This document shows, piece after piece, positions 1 to 8,738 of a stretch of DNA of 52,944 bases. Numbering within the stretch: position 1 is the first letter of the stretch; the number at the start of each line of letters is the position of its first letter. A program made the translations under genes and the position numbers. Source of the DNA: an uncultured Pelagibacteraceae bacterium (GTDB lineage: Bacteria; Pseudomonadota; Alphaproteobacteria; Pelagibacterales; Pelagibacteraceae). The notes beneath the pieces are model-generated. The model worked only from the letters and a program-made list of their open reading frames with translations, was not told where the DNA came from and made no database searches. Where the stretch lies: contig CABZDW010000008.1 in assembly GCA_902524545.1 (NCBI GenBank), positions 1-52,944 on the forward strand. The letters run 5' to 3'.

Positions 1-412
1 TATCAAAACAAAATTACTCACACTTAAAAGGGTTGGTTTGGGGTATATAAAAATCGGTCAACAAGCTACAACTTTATCAGGTGGTGAAGCGCAAAGAATT
101 AAATTAGCAAAAGAATTATCCAAAAGATCTACGGGAAGGACCATGTATATACTTGATGAACCTACTACTGGTTTGCACCAACATGATATAAAAAAATTAC
201 TTGAAATTCTTCACACATTTGTAGCTCTAGGAAATACTGTTGTTGTAATTGAACACAATTTAGATGTAATAAAAACAGCAGACTATATTGTTGATATGGG
301 ACCTGAAGGTGGAGTAAAAGGTGGAAAAATTATCGCAGAGGGAAAGCCAGAGGAAATTTGTAAAATTAATGAGAGTTACACTGGAAAGTTTTTAAAACCA
401 CTTTTAAACTAA
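1..412 (+). CDS. uvrA: UvrA excinuclease ABC subunit A, C-terminal fragment
   Basis: C-terminal end of UvrA, the DNA-damage-recognition ATPase of UvrABC nucleotide excision repair. The reading frame is open from base 2, so the gene starts upstream of the window. The visible part carries the second ABC ATPase signature ([10 protein letters not shown]), the Walker B segment ([11 protein letters not shown]) and the switch histidine region ([11 protein letters not shown]). The residues before it ([10 protein letters not shown]) are typical UvrA sequence immediately upstream of the signature. It ends with a normal UvrA tail ([12 protein letters not shown]). The zinc fingers and first ATPase domain lie outside the window. 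The family call is secure. Confidence 0.97.
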   Translation, partial: IKTKLLTLKRVGLGYIKIGQQATTLSGGEAQRIKLAKELSKRSTGRTMYILDEPTTGLHQHDIKKLLEILHTFVALGNTVVVIEHNLDVIKTADYIVDMGPEGGVKGGKIIAEGKPEEICKINESYTGKFLKPLLN

Positions 413-454
413 AAAAAGCATTGTTAAATATTATCAAAATTAGTATATTTATTT

Positions 455-1057
455 ATGGACAAATTGTTAGCCTCCTTACCACGAACAATACACGCTTCTC
501 TGGCATTAGCTGTAATTGTTTTTTTTGGATTATTTTATCAAAATGATGGATTTAGTTTTGATAGACTTTTTTGGTCTTGGCTAACAAGATTTTTTCACGT
601 CGTAGTAGCTATAATGTGGATAGGACTTTTGTGGTATTTTAATTTTGTACAGATACCTAACATGAGTAAAATACCAGACGAACAAAAACCAGCTATAGGT
701 AAGGTTATTGCTCCGGCTGCACTTTTTTATTTTAGATGGGCAGCAGCGCTTACTATTTTTTCAGGATTTATACTTGCATGGTTAAATGGTTACCTTCATG
801 ACTCTATGACTTTGAGCATAGGATCAGGGGTGCCAAAACATACTGCTATTGGAATTGGGATGTGGTTAGGTGTTATTATGGCTTTTAATGTATGGTTTGT
901 AATTTGGCCAAATCAAAAAAAAGCTTTAGGCATAGTTGAATGTGAGCCTGAGGTAAAAGCAAAATCAGCTAAAACAGCAATGCTATTTTCAAGAACAAAC
1001 ACTTTGCTATCTTTACCAATGCTGCTTTCAATGGTGGCTGCTCAAAATTTGTATTAA
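455..1057 (+). CDS. Urate hydroxylase PuuD-type membrane protein (urate oxidase N-terminal domain)
   Basis: A 200-residue integral membrane protein with about five hydrophobic helices. The segment HVVVAIMWIGLLWYFNFVQ and the later FRWAAALTIFSGF and FNVWFVIWPNQKK segments match the membrane domain known as Urate_ox_N (PuuD). In characterised PuuD proteins this domain is followed by a C-terminal cytochrome c; here there is no CxxCH and the protein stops after the membrane part. Conserved histidines in the helices could bind haem. I infer a redox membrane protein, but urate as substrate is not shown by the sequence. Its stop codon interlocks with that of the convergent secF gene. Start chosen at the first ATG after uvrA. 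Confidence 0.7.
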   Translation: MDKLLASLPRTIHASLALAVIVFFGLFYQNDGFSFDRLFWSWLTRFFHVVVAIMWIGLLWYFNFVQIPNMSKIPDEQKPAIGKVIAPAALFYFRWAAALTIFSGFILAWLNGYLHDSMTLSIGSGVPKHTAIGIGMWLGVIMAFNVWFVIWPNQKKALGIVECEPEVKAKSAKTAMLFSRTNTLLSLPMLLSMVAAQNLY

Positions 1058-1938
1058 TTTTTATCTTCTCTAAGGACTGTTTTTTGAGATACATTAAGTC
1101 TCACTAAAACTGTGTTTGCGATATAAATTGATGAATAGGTTCCAAAAATTACTCCAAATATCATTGCTAAAGAAAAACCTTTCAACACTTCACCACCAAA
1201 AAAAAATATTGAGAGTAAAGCTAATAAAGTGGTTATGGAGGTTATCAAAGTTCGAGATAAAGTTTCATTTATTGAGATATTTGTTAATTCAAAAATTTTT
1301 ATGTCTGAATATTTTCTTAAATTCTCTCTAACCCTATCAAAGATAACAACTGTATCGTTCATTGAATAACCAACTATTGTCAACACTGCTGCAATTATTG
1401 AAAGATTAATCTCAAGACCTAGTAAAGAGAAGACTCCAAGTGTAACAATTACGTCATGAAATAAAGCTATTATAGCACCTAAGCTAAACTGCCATTCAAA
1501 TCTAATCCATATATAAATTAGCATTAAAAACAAAGCCACAGATATTGCAATCACACCTGATTTTAATAATTCAGCACTTACTTTAGGTCCAACATTTTCT
1601 ACTCGTCTAAAATTGAAGTTACTTCCGAATGATTTATCCAAATTCATCTTTATTTCCTCAATTACGTTTTTATTCTCATTATTTTCAAACTTAATTAAAA
1701 AGTCAGTCTCATTCCCAAAATTCTTAACTGATACATCACCCAAATTCATTTGACTTAAATTATCTCTAAGCGAAGAAACATTAATTTTTGTATCTGTAGA
1801 TCTTAATTCAATAAGAGTTCCACCTTTAAAATCTATTCCAAAATTTAAACCTTTTAGAGTAAGTAGTAAAAGGGAGATAATTATTAAAGATACTGAAAGT
1901 ATATTAAATTTATTATAATATTTGTTAAAAGCTATCAT
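1054..1938 (-). CDS. secF: Protein translocase subunit SecF
   Basis: SecF (294 aa), RND-type partner of SecD in the SecDF-YajC complex, which uses the proton gradient to help pull proteins through SecYEG on the periplasmic side. Visible features are an N-terminal transmembrane helix, the FGIDFKGGTLIEL motif near residues 33-45, a periplasmic domain, then five helices ending with the conserved TVVIFDRVREN motif near residue 200. It starts directly after the secD stop codon, so it is co-translated with secD. Its 3' end overlaps the convergent urate-oxidase-type gene by four bases. Confidence 0.97.
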   Translation of the reverse strand: MIAFNKYYNKFNILSVSLIIISLLLLTLKGLNFGIDFKGGTLIELRSTDTKINVSSLRDNLSQMNLGDVSVKNFGNETDFLIKFENNENKNVIEEIKMNLDKSFGSNFNFRRVENVGPKVSAELLKSGVIAISVALFLMLIYIWIRFEWQFSLGAIIALFHDVIVTLGVFSLLGLEINLSIIAAVLTIVGYSMNDTVVIFDRVRENLRKYSDIKIFELTNISINETLSRTLITSITTLLALLSIFFFGGEVLKGFSLAMIFGVIFGTYSSIYIANTVLVRLNVSQKTVLREDKN

Positions 1939-3492
1939 CTAAATGAGCCCCTCTTTTTCTTTATTTTTTGAAACATATAAAACAGTTAATAATCTTGCTA
2001 TAAAATAAACAGTAAATAGCGTTGTGAATATCCCAATTCCTAGTGTTAGTGAAAAGCCTTTGATTGGACCTGATCCCATAAAAAATAAAATTATTGCTGC
2101 TAATAAAGTAGTTATATTTGCATCTAATATGGCTGTTCTTGACTTTGTATAACCACTATCAAATGCTATCAAATTGTTTTTTTCATTTTTAAGCTCCTCT
2201 TTAATCCTCTCGAAGATTAAAACATTTGCATCGACAGCCATACCCACCGTAAGAATTATACCTGCTATACCAGGCAAAGTAAGAGTTGCTTCAAACAAAG
2301 TTAATATTCCAATTAATATAAAAAGATTTAAGACTAAAGCAATATTTGTGATAATTCCAAAAATTTTATATTTAAAAAATATATAAAGTATAACCAATAT
2401 AAAACCAATTAATAAAGCAATCATGCCTGCGTTTATAGAGTCCTGTCCTAAATCAGGACCAACGGTTCTCTCTTCAATGATATTTAGAGGTGCGGGTAAT
2501 GCACCTGATCTTAAAAGTAAAGCTAGATCAGTTGCTGATTGAAAAGTAAATCCTCCACTTATTTGGCCAGATCCAGTTGCAATTGTATCTCTAATCACTG
2601 GTGCACTTATTATCTTTTCGTCTAAAACGATAGCTAATCTTTTACCAATACCTGTTGATGTAGCTTTACCAAATCTTTTAGCTCCTACTCTATCTAAAGA
2701 GAAATTCACAACAGTCTCATTATTTTCACTATTCATTCTTGGTTGAGCATCCAAAAGATTATCACCACTTAGTATAATTCTCTTACTTACTATTGCTTCC
2801 TCAGAGCCATCTTCGAATGCTAATTTTTCTGCTCCAAATGAGTCTTCGTTGTTATTCGTAACAAATCTGAAAGTTAAATTGGCTGTTTTTCCTAATAAAG
2901 ATTTTATTCGCATTGGATCATCTAAACCCGGCAATTCAACTAGGATCCTGTCATTTCCTCTTTTGAGAATATTTGGTTCGTTTGTACCAATCTCATCAAT
3001 TCTTCTTCTAACTATTTCTAATGCTTGATCTTGAGAAGAAGTTTTAAGATTAATAATTCCTTGTTTAGAGTAAGAAACTTTAAAAAAATTATTTTCCTCT
3101 GTAATATTTAATTGATGTGATTTAAATCTTTGATAATAAGGATTTAACCTACTTTCCTTTGACTCGAAATCATCCAAAATAGTCTGTTTAGAATTTTCAT
3201 CTGAGGAAAATAAAAGAGTTTGATCTATAAGTTTAAAACTTGTTGTTTTAATATTTTTTTCTTTAAAATAATTTCTTATTGTGACTGTTAAATTTTGAAG
3301 TTTTTGTTCAATTACTGGGTCATTATCAATTTCAAGCAAAAGATAAGATCCACCTTGTAAATCTAGACCTAAATTAATTTTTTTGTTTAATATTTCGTTA
3401 CTAAATTTAAATAAATTAGATGAAGCAATTATGATAAAAAAAAGAGATATTAACGTTATAAAAATAATTCTTAGTTTAGAAAAATATAACAC
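1939..3492 (-). CDS. secD: Protein translocase subunit SecD
   Basis: SecD (517 aa), larger half of the SecDF proton-driven export motor in the inner membrane. It has an N-terminal helix, the LGLDLQGGSYLLLEI motif near residue 42, a large periplasmic P1 region containing IVRRRIDEIGTNEP, and a six-helix C-terminal membrane domain with GMAVDANVLIFERIKEEL. Length is in the usual range for compact alphaproteobacterial SecD. It lies 16 bases after yajC and abuts secF, forming yajC-secD-secF as in most proteobacteria. Confidence 0.98.
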   Translation of the reverse strand: MLYFSKLRIIFITLISLFFIIIASSNLFKFSNEILNKKINLGLDLQGGSYLLLEIDNDPVIEQKLQNLTVTIRNYFKEKNIKTTSFKLIDQTLLFSSDENSKQTILDDFESKESRLNPYYQRFKSHQLNITEENNFFKVSYSKQGIINLKTSSQDQALEIVRRRIDEIGTNEPNILKRGNDRILVELPGLDDPMRIKSLLGKTANLTFRFVTNNNEDSFGAEKLAFEDGSEEAIVSKRIILSGDNLLDAQPRMNSENNETVVNFSLDRVGAKRFGKATSTGIGKRLAIVLDEKIISAPVIRDTIATGSGQISGGFTFQSATDLALLLRSGALPAPLNIIEERTVGPDLGQDSINAGMIALLIGFILVILYIFFKYKIFGIITNIALVLNLFILIGILTLFEATLTLPGIAGIILTVGMAVDANVLIFERIKEELKNEKNNLIAFDSGYTKSRTAILDANITTLLAAIILFFMGSGPIKGFSLTLGIGIFTTLFTVYFIARLLTVLYVSKNKEKEGLI

Positions 3493-3508
3493 TTTATATT
3501 TTGAAAAA

Positions 3509-3796
3509 TTACTTTTTTACTTCTTGAGAATTCATTAAACTTTGAACACCAGTACCTCTAATCACCTCAACTGTTACATTGTCAGCAATTTCAACTTCAA
3601 TTTTATCATTATCGATAACTCTTGAAATTGTTCCAGTGATACCACCAGAGGTTACAATTTTGTCACCTTTTTTTAAATTCTCAACCATAGCTTTATGTTC
3701 TTTAACTTTTTTTTGTTGAGGTCTTATTAAAAAAAAATAAAAAATAACAAAAATTAAGATTAACGGTATAAACTGTCCTATTCCTGCACTATCCAT
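3509..3796 (-). CDS. yajC: Preprotein translocase subunit YajC
   Basis: YajC (95 aa), small single-pass inner-membrane protein accompanying SecDF. An N-terminal hydrophobic helix (about residues 8-24) is followed by the diagnostic FLIRPQQKKVKEH segment and the GDKIVTSGGITGTI motif in a small cytoplasmic domain. It is first in the yajC-secD-secF cluster, preceded by a 54-base gap from serS that may hold a promoter. Family assignment is clear from these motifs and the neighbours. Confidence 0.97.
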   Translation of the reverse strand: MDSAGIGQFIPLILIFVIFYFFLIRPQQKKVKEHKAMVENLKKGDKIVTSGGITGTISRVIDNDKIEVEIADNVTVEVIRGTGVQSLMNSQEVKK

Positions 3797-3850
3797 AAAA
3801 CTCCTTAATTAAAATTGACTATTTATACTATCTAAAAGATTAAAACAACT

Positions 3851-5110
3851 TTATTTGAAGGTAATTTTTTCCAAATTGTCCATATACGGTCTTAAAACTT
3901 TTGGAATTATTATGGAACCATCTTTTTGTTGATAATTTTCTATAACTGCTATTAAAGTTCTACCCACGGCTAGACCACTCCCGTTTAAAGTACCAACATA
4001 AAGTGTCTCTTTTTTTTTATTCTTATATCTTGCTTTCATTCTAACTGCTTGAAAAGTTGAACAAGATGAGCATGAGGAAATTTCTCTATATTTTTTTTCA
4101 GAGGGTAACCAAACTTCAATGTCGTAAGTTTTTTCAGCACTAAAGCCCATGTCACCACTGCAAAGTATCATTTTTCTATATGGCAATTCTAACAGGTCTA
4201 AAATTGTAGTTGCACATTTTGTCATTCTTTCTAATTCATCTGAGCATTTTTCTTGTTCAACGATACTAACCATTTCAACTTTGTAAAACTGGTGTTGTCT
4301 AATCATTCCTTTTGTGTCTTTTCCATAACTACCAGCTTCTTTTCTAAAACAAGGTGTAGAAGCAACAAATCTCAAGGGTAAATCTTTTTGACTCATTATT
4401 TTGTCTTTTACAATATTGGTTAAAATTACTTCTGCTGTAGGAATTAAAAATTTTCTATCACCATTATTATCAGATTTAATTTCGAATTGATCATTTTCAA
4501 ATTTAGGAAGTTGGCCTGTGCCAAACATTGTATTTTCAGAAGCTAACAAAGGTGGTGAAATTTCTTCATATCCATTTTTTAATACATGTATATCTAACAT
4601 AAAATTTGAAATAGCTCTTTCTAGTAATGCCAGTTTACTTTTAACAAATACAAAACGAGAACCTGTAGTTTTGGTAGCTAGATCAAAATCAAGCATTCCA
4701 AGTTTTTCACCTAATTCATAATGTGATAAGGGTTTAAAATCAAAATTTGGTATTTGACCTGATTTCATTATTTCTACGTTATCATTTTCATCTTTTCCAT
4801 TCGGAACATCTTTATGTGGAATATTTGGGATAAATGATAAAATTTTATCTAGTTGGTCTTTTATTATTTTTTGCTGTTTTGATATTTCATCTATTTCATT
4901 TGAAATTTCTTTTGATTTTTTAAATAATTTTTCATCTTTAGATTTTGAAATTTCTTTCTTTTCATTTTCTAAAGACTCTTTTTTTTGAATATAATTTCTA
5001 TTTTTGATATCTAAATCTTTAAGTTCATTAAAATCTATTTCAAGAAATCTACCTTTCAGAGCGTTTTTAAAATCATCAAAATTTTTTCTTATTTCTTTTA
5101 AGTTATGCAT
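3851..5110 (-). CDS. serS: Seryl-tRNA synthetase
   Basis: Class II seryl-tRNA synthetase (419 aa, full length), which charges tRNA-Ser and tRNA-Sec-type substrates with serine. The first ~110 residues form the charged coiled-coil arm that grips the long variable arm of tRNA-Ser. The catalytic core shows motif 2 (FRKEAGSYGKDTKGMIRQHQ) and motif 3 (GSGLAVGRTLIAVIENYQ). The start overlaps the end of tatC by eight bases, so translation is probably coupled to the tat operon. In many Alphaproteobacteria surE and pcm lie between serS and yajC; they are absent here. Confidence 0.98.
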   Translation of the reverse strand: MHNLKEIRKNFDDFKNALKGRFLEIDFNELKDLDIKNRNYIQKKESLENEKKEISKSKDEKLFKKSKEISNEIDEISKQQKIIKDQLDKILSFIPNIPHKDVPNGKDENDNVEIMKSGQIPNFDFKPLSHYELGEKLGMLDFDLATKTTGSRFVFVKSKLALLERAISNFMLDIHVLKNGYEEISPPLLASENTMFGTGQLPKFENDQFEIKSDNNGDRKFLIPTAEVILTNIVKDKIMSQKDLPLRFVASTPCFRKEAGSYGKDTKGMIRQHQFYKVEMVSIVEQEKCSDELERMTKCATTILDLLELPYRKMILCSGDMGFSAEKTYDIEVWLPSEKKYREISSCSSCSTFQAVRMKARYKNKKKETLYVGTLNGSGLAVGRTLIAVIENYQQKDGSIIIPKVLRPYMDNLEKITFK

Positions 5111-5873
5111 TAGAATCTTTAAATTTCTTATCCTCTATAAACTTTACAGAAAAAATTGATAATTCATATAAAATTAATAATGGAATTGCTAAACCAATTT
5201 GAGTTATAGGATCAGGTGGTGTTAATAATGCTGCTGCTGCAAAAATAATAACTACAACATATTTTCTTCTTTTCTTTAAAAATTCAGAATCAACAACACC
5301 AATTCTTGCTAGTAGACTTAAGACCACGGGTAATTGAAAACTTATACCAAAAGCGAAAATTAGTTTCATGACTAGTGATAAGTATTCATTTACCTTAGCT
5401 TCTAATTGAATTGGTAAATTTGTAGATAAACCTGTACTTTCAAATGATAAAAAAAACTTTATCGCTAATGGCATTATCAAATAATAAACTAACATCCCTC
5501 CAAGAAAAAAAAGCACTGGAGTTAATATTAAATAAGGTAATATTGCATGCTTTTCATGTTTATATAAACCCGGTGCTATAAATTTCCAAATTTGCATTAG
5601 TATAAACGGGCAAGTGACAAAAAATGCTGTAAAGAAAGAAATTTTTAGATATGTTAAAAAAGTTTCTTGAAGAGCCGTAAATATTAATCGTCTGTCAGTT
5701 CCATCATCTTTAACAGCTTGGGCGAAAGGATCTACTAAAAAACCATATAAATGTTCTGCAAAAAAATAACATCCAATAAAAAAAACAATTAGAAAAATAA
5801 AACTATGTATAAGTCTTTTCCTTAGTTCAGCTAAATGGCTTACAAAACCGCCTTCTTTATCATTCTGACTCAT
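5103..5873 (-). CDS. tatC: Sec-independent protein translocase TatC
   Basis: TatC (256 aa), the polytopic receptor of the twin-arginine translocase that exports folded, often cofactor-containing proteins. The N-terminal FVSHLAELRKRLIHS motif and the conserved GLYKHEKHAILPY loop are diagnostic, and about six hydrophobic helices follow. It overlaps tatB by 14 bases and serS by eight. Order tatA-tatB-tatC-serS is a standard alphaproteobacterial arrangement. Start placed at the methionine just before the conserved N-terminal motif. Confidence 0.97.
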   Translation of the reverse strand: MSQNDKEGGFVSHLAELRKRLIHSFIFLIVFFIGCYFFAEHLYGFLVDPFAQAVKDDGTDRRLIFTALQETFLTYLKISFFTAFFVTCPFILMQIWKFIAPGLYKHEKHAILPYLILTPVLFFLGGMLVYYLIMPLAIKFFLSFESTGLSTNLPIQLEAKVNEYLSLVMKLIFAFGISFQLPVVLSLLARIGVVDSEFLKKRRKYVVVIIFAAAALLTPPDPITQIGLAIPLLILYELSIFSVKFIEDKKFKDSNA

Positions 5874-6075
5874 GCTTTTTATCTTCTTTTTTTTCTATTT
5901 TTTCATTTTCAATATCAATATTTGAAACTTCATTTTGAACGTTATTGATATAATTCTTAATTGTACCAATCCATGAGCCAACTTTTTTTAGCATTATTGG
6001 AAAATCTTTTGGTCCAAGAACAACAATAGCTATTGCTACGATAATTAAAATCTCAAACCAACCAATAGTAGGCAT
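5860..6075 (-). CDS. tatB: Sec-independent protein translocase TatB
   Basis: TatB (71 aa), single-pass subunit that forms the substrate-receptor complex with TatC. N-terminal MPTIGWFEILIIVAIAIVVL helix is followed by GPKDFPIMLKKVGSWIG, with the Gly-Pro hinge and amphipathic helix typical of TatB, and a short acidic/basic tail. Many TatB proteins run to 130-180 residues, so the C-terminal tail here is very short, in keeping with genome compaction. It sits five bases after tatA and overlaps tatC. Confidence 0.93.
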   Translation of the reverse strand: MPTIGWFEILIIVAIAIVVLGPKDFPIMLKKVGSWIGTIKNYINNVQNEVSNIDIENEKIEKKEDKKHESE

Positions 6076-6080
6076 GTGAT

Positions 6081-6281
6081 TTAATCTTTTTTGTTATTAT
6101 CTTGATTATCTTCGGAAATATTTTTAGGTTCGTTGTCATCAGTAACATCTGATGCCATACCTTTTTTGAAGCTCTTAATTCCTTTAGCAACATCTCCCAT
6201 CAGACTTGAAATCTTACCTCTTCCAAAAAGTAACACTACAAGTATAACAACAATTGCTATCTGCCAAATTCCTATGCTCAT
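6081..6281 (-). CDS. tatA: Sec-independent protein translocase TatA
   Basis: TatA (66 aa), the pore-forming subunit of the twin-arginine translocase. It has the short N-terminal helix ([20 protein letters not shown]), a [20 protein letters not shown] amphipathic helix, and a charged tail. The FGRGKI hinge separates it from TatB, which has GPKD at the same place. First gene of the tat cluster, following a 55-base gap after scpB. Confidence 0.95.
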   Translation of the reverse strand: MSIGIWQIAIVVILVVLLFGRGKISSLMGDVAKGIKSFKKGMASDVTDDNEPKNISEDNQDNNKKD

Positions 6282-6336
6282 AGATGAGTTATATATCTTT
6301 TACTCTCAATTTTAAAGTGACTTTTTTTAACCTAAG

Positions 6337-7044
6337 TTATGAATTCCTATTTTTCTCCTCAGAGTCTAAAGTGCTGCTTAGCATTTCATCAATATTCGAA
6401 TAAATATCCTCTTTTTTACCATCTTGTCTTTCTTTATAAAATTTACCAGTTCCAAATATTGCATTATCAATATTTGTGCTATCAATAAGACCGGCGGCAC
6501 CCAATTCATCAACGGTTGGTAAATCTGATAACTTTTGAAGATTAAAATGACTTAAAAAATCATCAGTCGTAACATATTGAATTGGTTTTCCAGGGACATC
6601 TTTTCTACCACCTGGTTTAACCCAGTTTAACTCCATCAAAATTTCAAGAGTATTTGTACCAAATACGACACCTCTAATTTCTTCAATTTCAGCACGTGTC
6701 ACTGGTTGATGATAAACAATGATTGCAAGTGTTTCAATTGCAGCTCTTGATAATTTTTTTTCAACAGTTTTTTCTTGTTTCATAATTTCAGAAAGATTCG
6801 GGGATGTTCTAAATGACCATTTTTTTGAGATGGACACTAAATTAATACCTCGATTAGAATATTCGTTTTGTAATTTTAATAAAATTTTCTCAACATTGGT
6901 TTTTTTTGAAATTTTGTTTTCTATAGTTTCAATATCAAGTGGCTCAGCAGCTGCAAAAACTATTGCTTCAATTTCTTTTTCAATTGAGGATAATTTTGTA
7001 GGAAAATCAATTACATTATCTTTTTTAGTATTTTTTTTATTCAT
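6337..7044 (-). CDS. scpB: Segregation and condensation protein ScpB
   Basis: ScpB (235 aa), winged-helix kleisin-associated subunit that works with ScpA and SMC to compact and segregate the chromosome. The core contains the typical EAIVFAAAEPL start of the first winged helix, then LAIIVYHQPVTRAEIEEIRGV and the TNTLEILMELNWVKPGGRK and TTDDFLSHF segments of the second. The C-terminal tail is acidic and not conserved. Its start overlaps the scpA stop by one base. The smc gene is not in this window. Confidence 0.96.
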   Translation of the reverse strand: MNKKNTKKDNVIDFPTKLSSIEKEIEAIVFAAAEPLDIETIENKISKKTNVEKILLKLQNEYSNRGINLVSISKKWSFRTSPNLSEIMKQEKTVEKKLSRAAIETLAIIVYHQPVTRAEIEEIRGVVFGTNTLEILMELNWVKPGGRKDVPGKPIQYVTTDDFLSHFNLQKLSDLPTVDELGAAGLIDSTNIDNAIFGTGKFYKERQDGKKEDIYSNIDEMLSSTLDSEEKNRNS

Positions 7045-7781
7045 TACTTTTCCTTTATAAAAATGTCATCAAATAGATTTTCTTGTTTAATTTTTAAGTT
7101 ACCCTCTTTAACAAGTTCAAGAGATCCTGCAAATATACCTGCAGTACCAGTTTTTTTGTACTTTGTAACACTCTTAAAATTTTTAGGTATCAAGTCCTCT
7201 AATTTTTTCCAATCTGTTAATTTTCCAAAAAAATCTCTAATTGTCTTAATCCCCTCTTCGGTTGTAAAAACAGGAAGTTTAGGAATATTTATTCTTTGAA
7301 AATCTTTGGTCATAATAATAGTTGAATATGTTTTTAGTAATTCAAATAAATTTACTTTAATTTCACTGTTATAAATAGGTCTAATGCCTGCTCTTACACT
7401 TCTTGTTCTGATTTCACGACCTAATCTTTTACGTTTTAACATTTGTTCAGATAATAATCTTATTAATTCTAATTTCTTAAGTTGGAGTTTTAGTTTTTCT
7501 GCCACTTCCTGGACTTTAAATTCCTCCTCAGGTGTTCCTGGTAGAAGAAGTTTAGATTTCAAATAAGCAAGCCATGTGGCCATAAGTAAATACTCAGAGG
7601 CGGACTCTAGATTCAGATTTTTTTGGTTTGTTATAAAATCATGAAATTGATCTGCCAGTTTTGTAATAGAAATATTTTCTAAATTCATCTTTTGAGATTT
7701 TGCAAGGTCTAACAATATATCTAATGGACCGTTATAATTTTCAATATCAACACTAAAAAGTGAGGAATCATTTTCTGTCAT
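7044..7781 (-). CDS. scpA: Segregation and condensation protein ScpA
   Basis: ScpA (245 aa), the kleisin that bridges SMC heads. It begins with the family hallmark YNGPLDILLDLAKSQKMNLENI and has the SEYLLMATWLAYLKSKLLLP motif characteristic of ScpA. Order nagZ-scpA-scpB-tatA is typical of Alphaproteobacteria. It follows nagZ after nine bases and shares one base with scpB, indicating co-translation. Confidence 0.96.
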   Translation of the reverse strand: MTENDSSLFSVDIENYNGPLDILLDLAKSQKMNLENISITKLADQFHDFITNQKNLNLESASEYLLMATWLAYLKSKLLLPGTPEEEFKVQEVAEKLKLQLKKLELIRLLSEQMLKRKRLGREIRTRSVRAGIRPIYNSEIKVNLFELLKTYSTIIMTKDFQRINIPKLPVFTTEEGIKTIRDFFGKLTDWKKLEDLIPKNFKSVTKYKKTGTAGIFAGSLELVKEGNLKIKQENLFDDIFIKEK

Positions 7782-7790
7782 AAGTGAATA

Positions 7791-8738
7791 CTAGCTTATT
7801 ATCTTATAAAATTGTGATGTTTTTTTTATTACAAATTTGCTTATGAAAGGTGAATTTTGAGCAACAACTTCCATCTCATTTTCTTTGGCATTACAATGTA
7901 AAACAAGATCACAACCAGCATTAAACGCATTGATTGTATTTTCTTTAATTTTACCTTTTAAACTTTTCATAGATATATCGTCAGAAATCAGAATATTCTT
8001 AAAACCTATTTTATTTCTTATTAATTTTACCATTTTTTTAGAATGCGTTACTGTATTTTTTAAATCGATCTTTTTGAATATGATGTGGGCTGTCATTGCA
8101 AAAAAAGAATTTTTTCTTTTGAAAGGAAGGAAATCATTTTTTAATAAGTAATCTAATTTTTTACTAATTACAGGTGTAAAATGGTGGCTATCAACTTTTG
8201 CTAAACCATGTCCTGGTATATGTTTAATAACAGTTCCTACGCCATTATTATGGTGATAGTTGATGCAATAATCGCCAATTTTAGAAACTATTTTGGGATT
8301 ACTAGAGAAAGATCTGTCTCCAATAATTGATGATGAGCCTTTCTTTCTAAGGTCTAAAACAGGACAAGTATTAATATTAACTCCTATCAATTTTAATAAA
8401 TATGAAGTTTTATCAATAAATAGTTTATAGAAAAAATTAAATTCCTTCGGTTTTTTTATAAATTTTTTTCCAAAAAATTCAGAGGTCAAATTTTCAAAAG
8501 ATATAATATTTTTAAGCCGGTTAACTCTACCACCTTCTTGATCAATCAAGATTGGATATTTATTATCGTTAAAGATCTTGCGTATAGACGTAGTTAATTG
8601 TTTTGCTTGTTTAATATCTTTTATGTTTCTGGTAAATAAAATTACTCCCCATGGCTTATATTTTCTTAGAAAATTCTTTTCTCTATTACTAAGTTTTGTT
8701 GATTTAATACCAATAATAAAAGATCTTCGATTATTCAT
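7791..8738 (-). CDS. nagZ: Beta-N-acetylhexosaminidase NagZ (glycoside hydrolase family 3)
   Basis: Family 3 glycosidase (315 aa) that removes N-acetylglucosamine from muropeptides during peptidoglycan recycling. Diagnostic signatures are present: ILIDQEGGRVNRL, the KHIPGHGLAKVDSHH loop carrying the Asp/His acid-base pair, and SDDISMKSL carrying the catalytic aspartate. I chose the ATG at 8738 because it forms a TAATG overlap with the upstream stop, a junction common here; an alternative in-frame ATG at 8756 would add six residues. The C-terminal third is more diverged than usual, but the active-site residues are intact. Confidence 0.93.
   Translation of the reverse strand: MNNRRSFIIGIKSTKLSNREKNFLRKYKPWGVILFTRNIKDIKQAKQLTTSIRKIFNDNKYPILIDQEGGRVNRLKNIISFENLTSEFFGKKFIKKPKEFNFFYKLFIDKTSYLLKLIGVNINTCPVLDLRKKGSSSIIGDRSFSSNPKIVSKIGDYCINYHHNNGVGTVIKHIPGHGLAKVDSHHFTPVISKKLDYLLKNDFLPFKRKNSFFAMTAHIIFKKIDLKNTVTHSKKMVKLIRNKIGFKNILISDDISMKSLKGKIKENTINAFNAGCDLVLHCNAKENEMEVVAQNSPFISKFVIKKTSQFYKIIS

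Noticed and set aside
7063-7299. Open frame on the plus strand antisense to scpA
   Set aside because: Lies wholly inside scpA, which has clear family motifs; no recognisable protein features or start signals on the opposite strand. The same holds for the other antisense frames over secF, secD, serS, ilvD, valS, aapJ and trkA.
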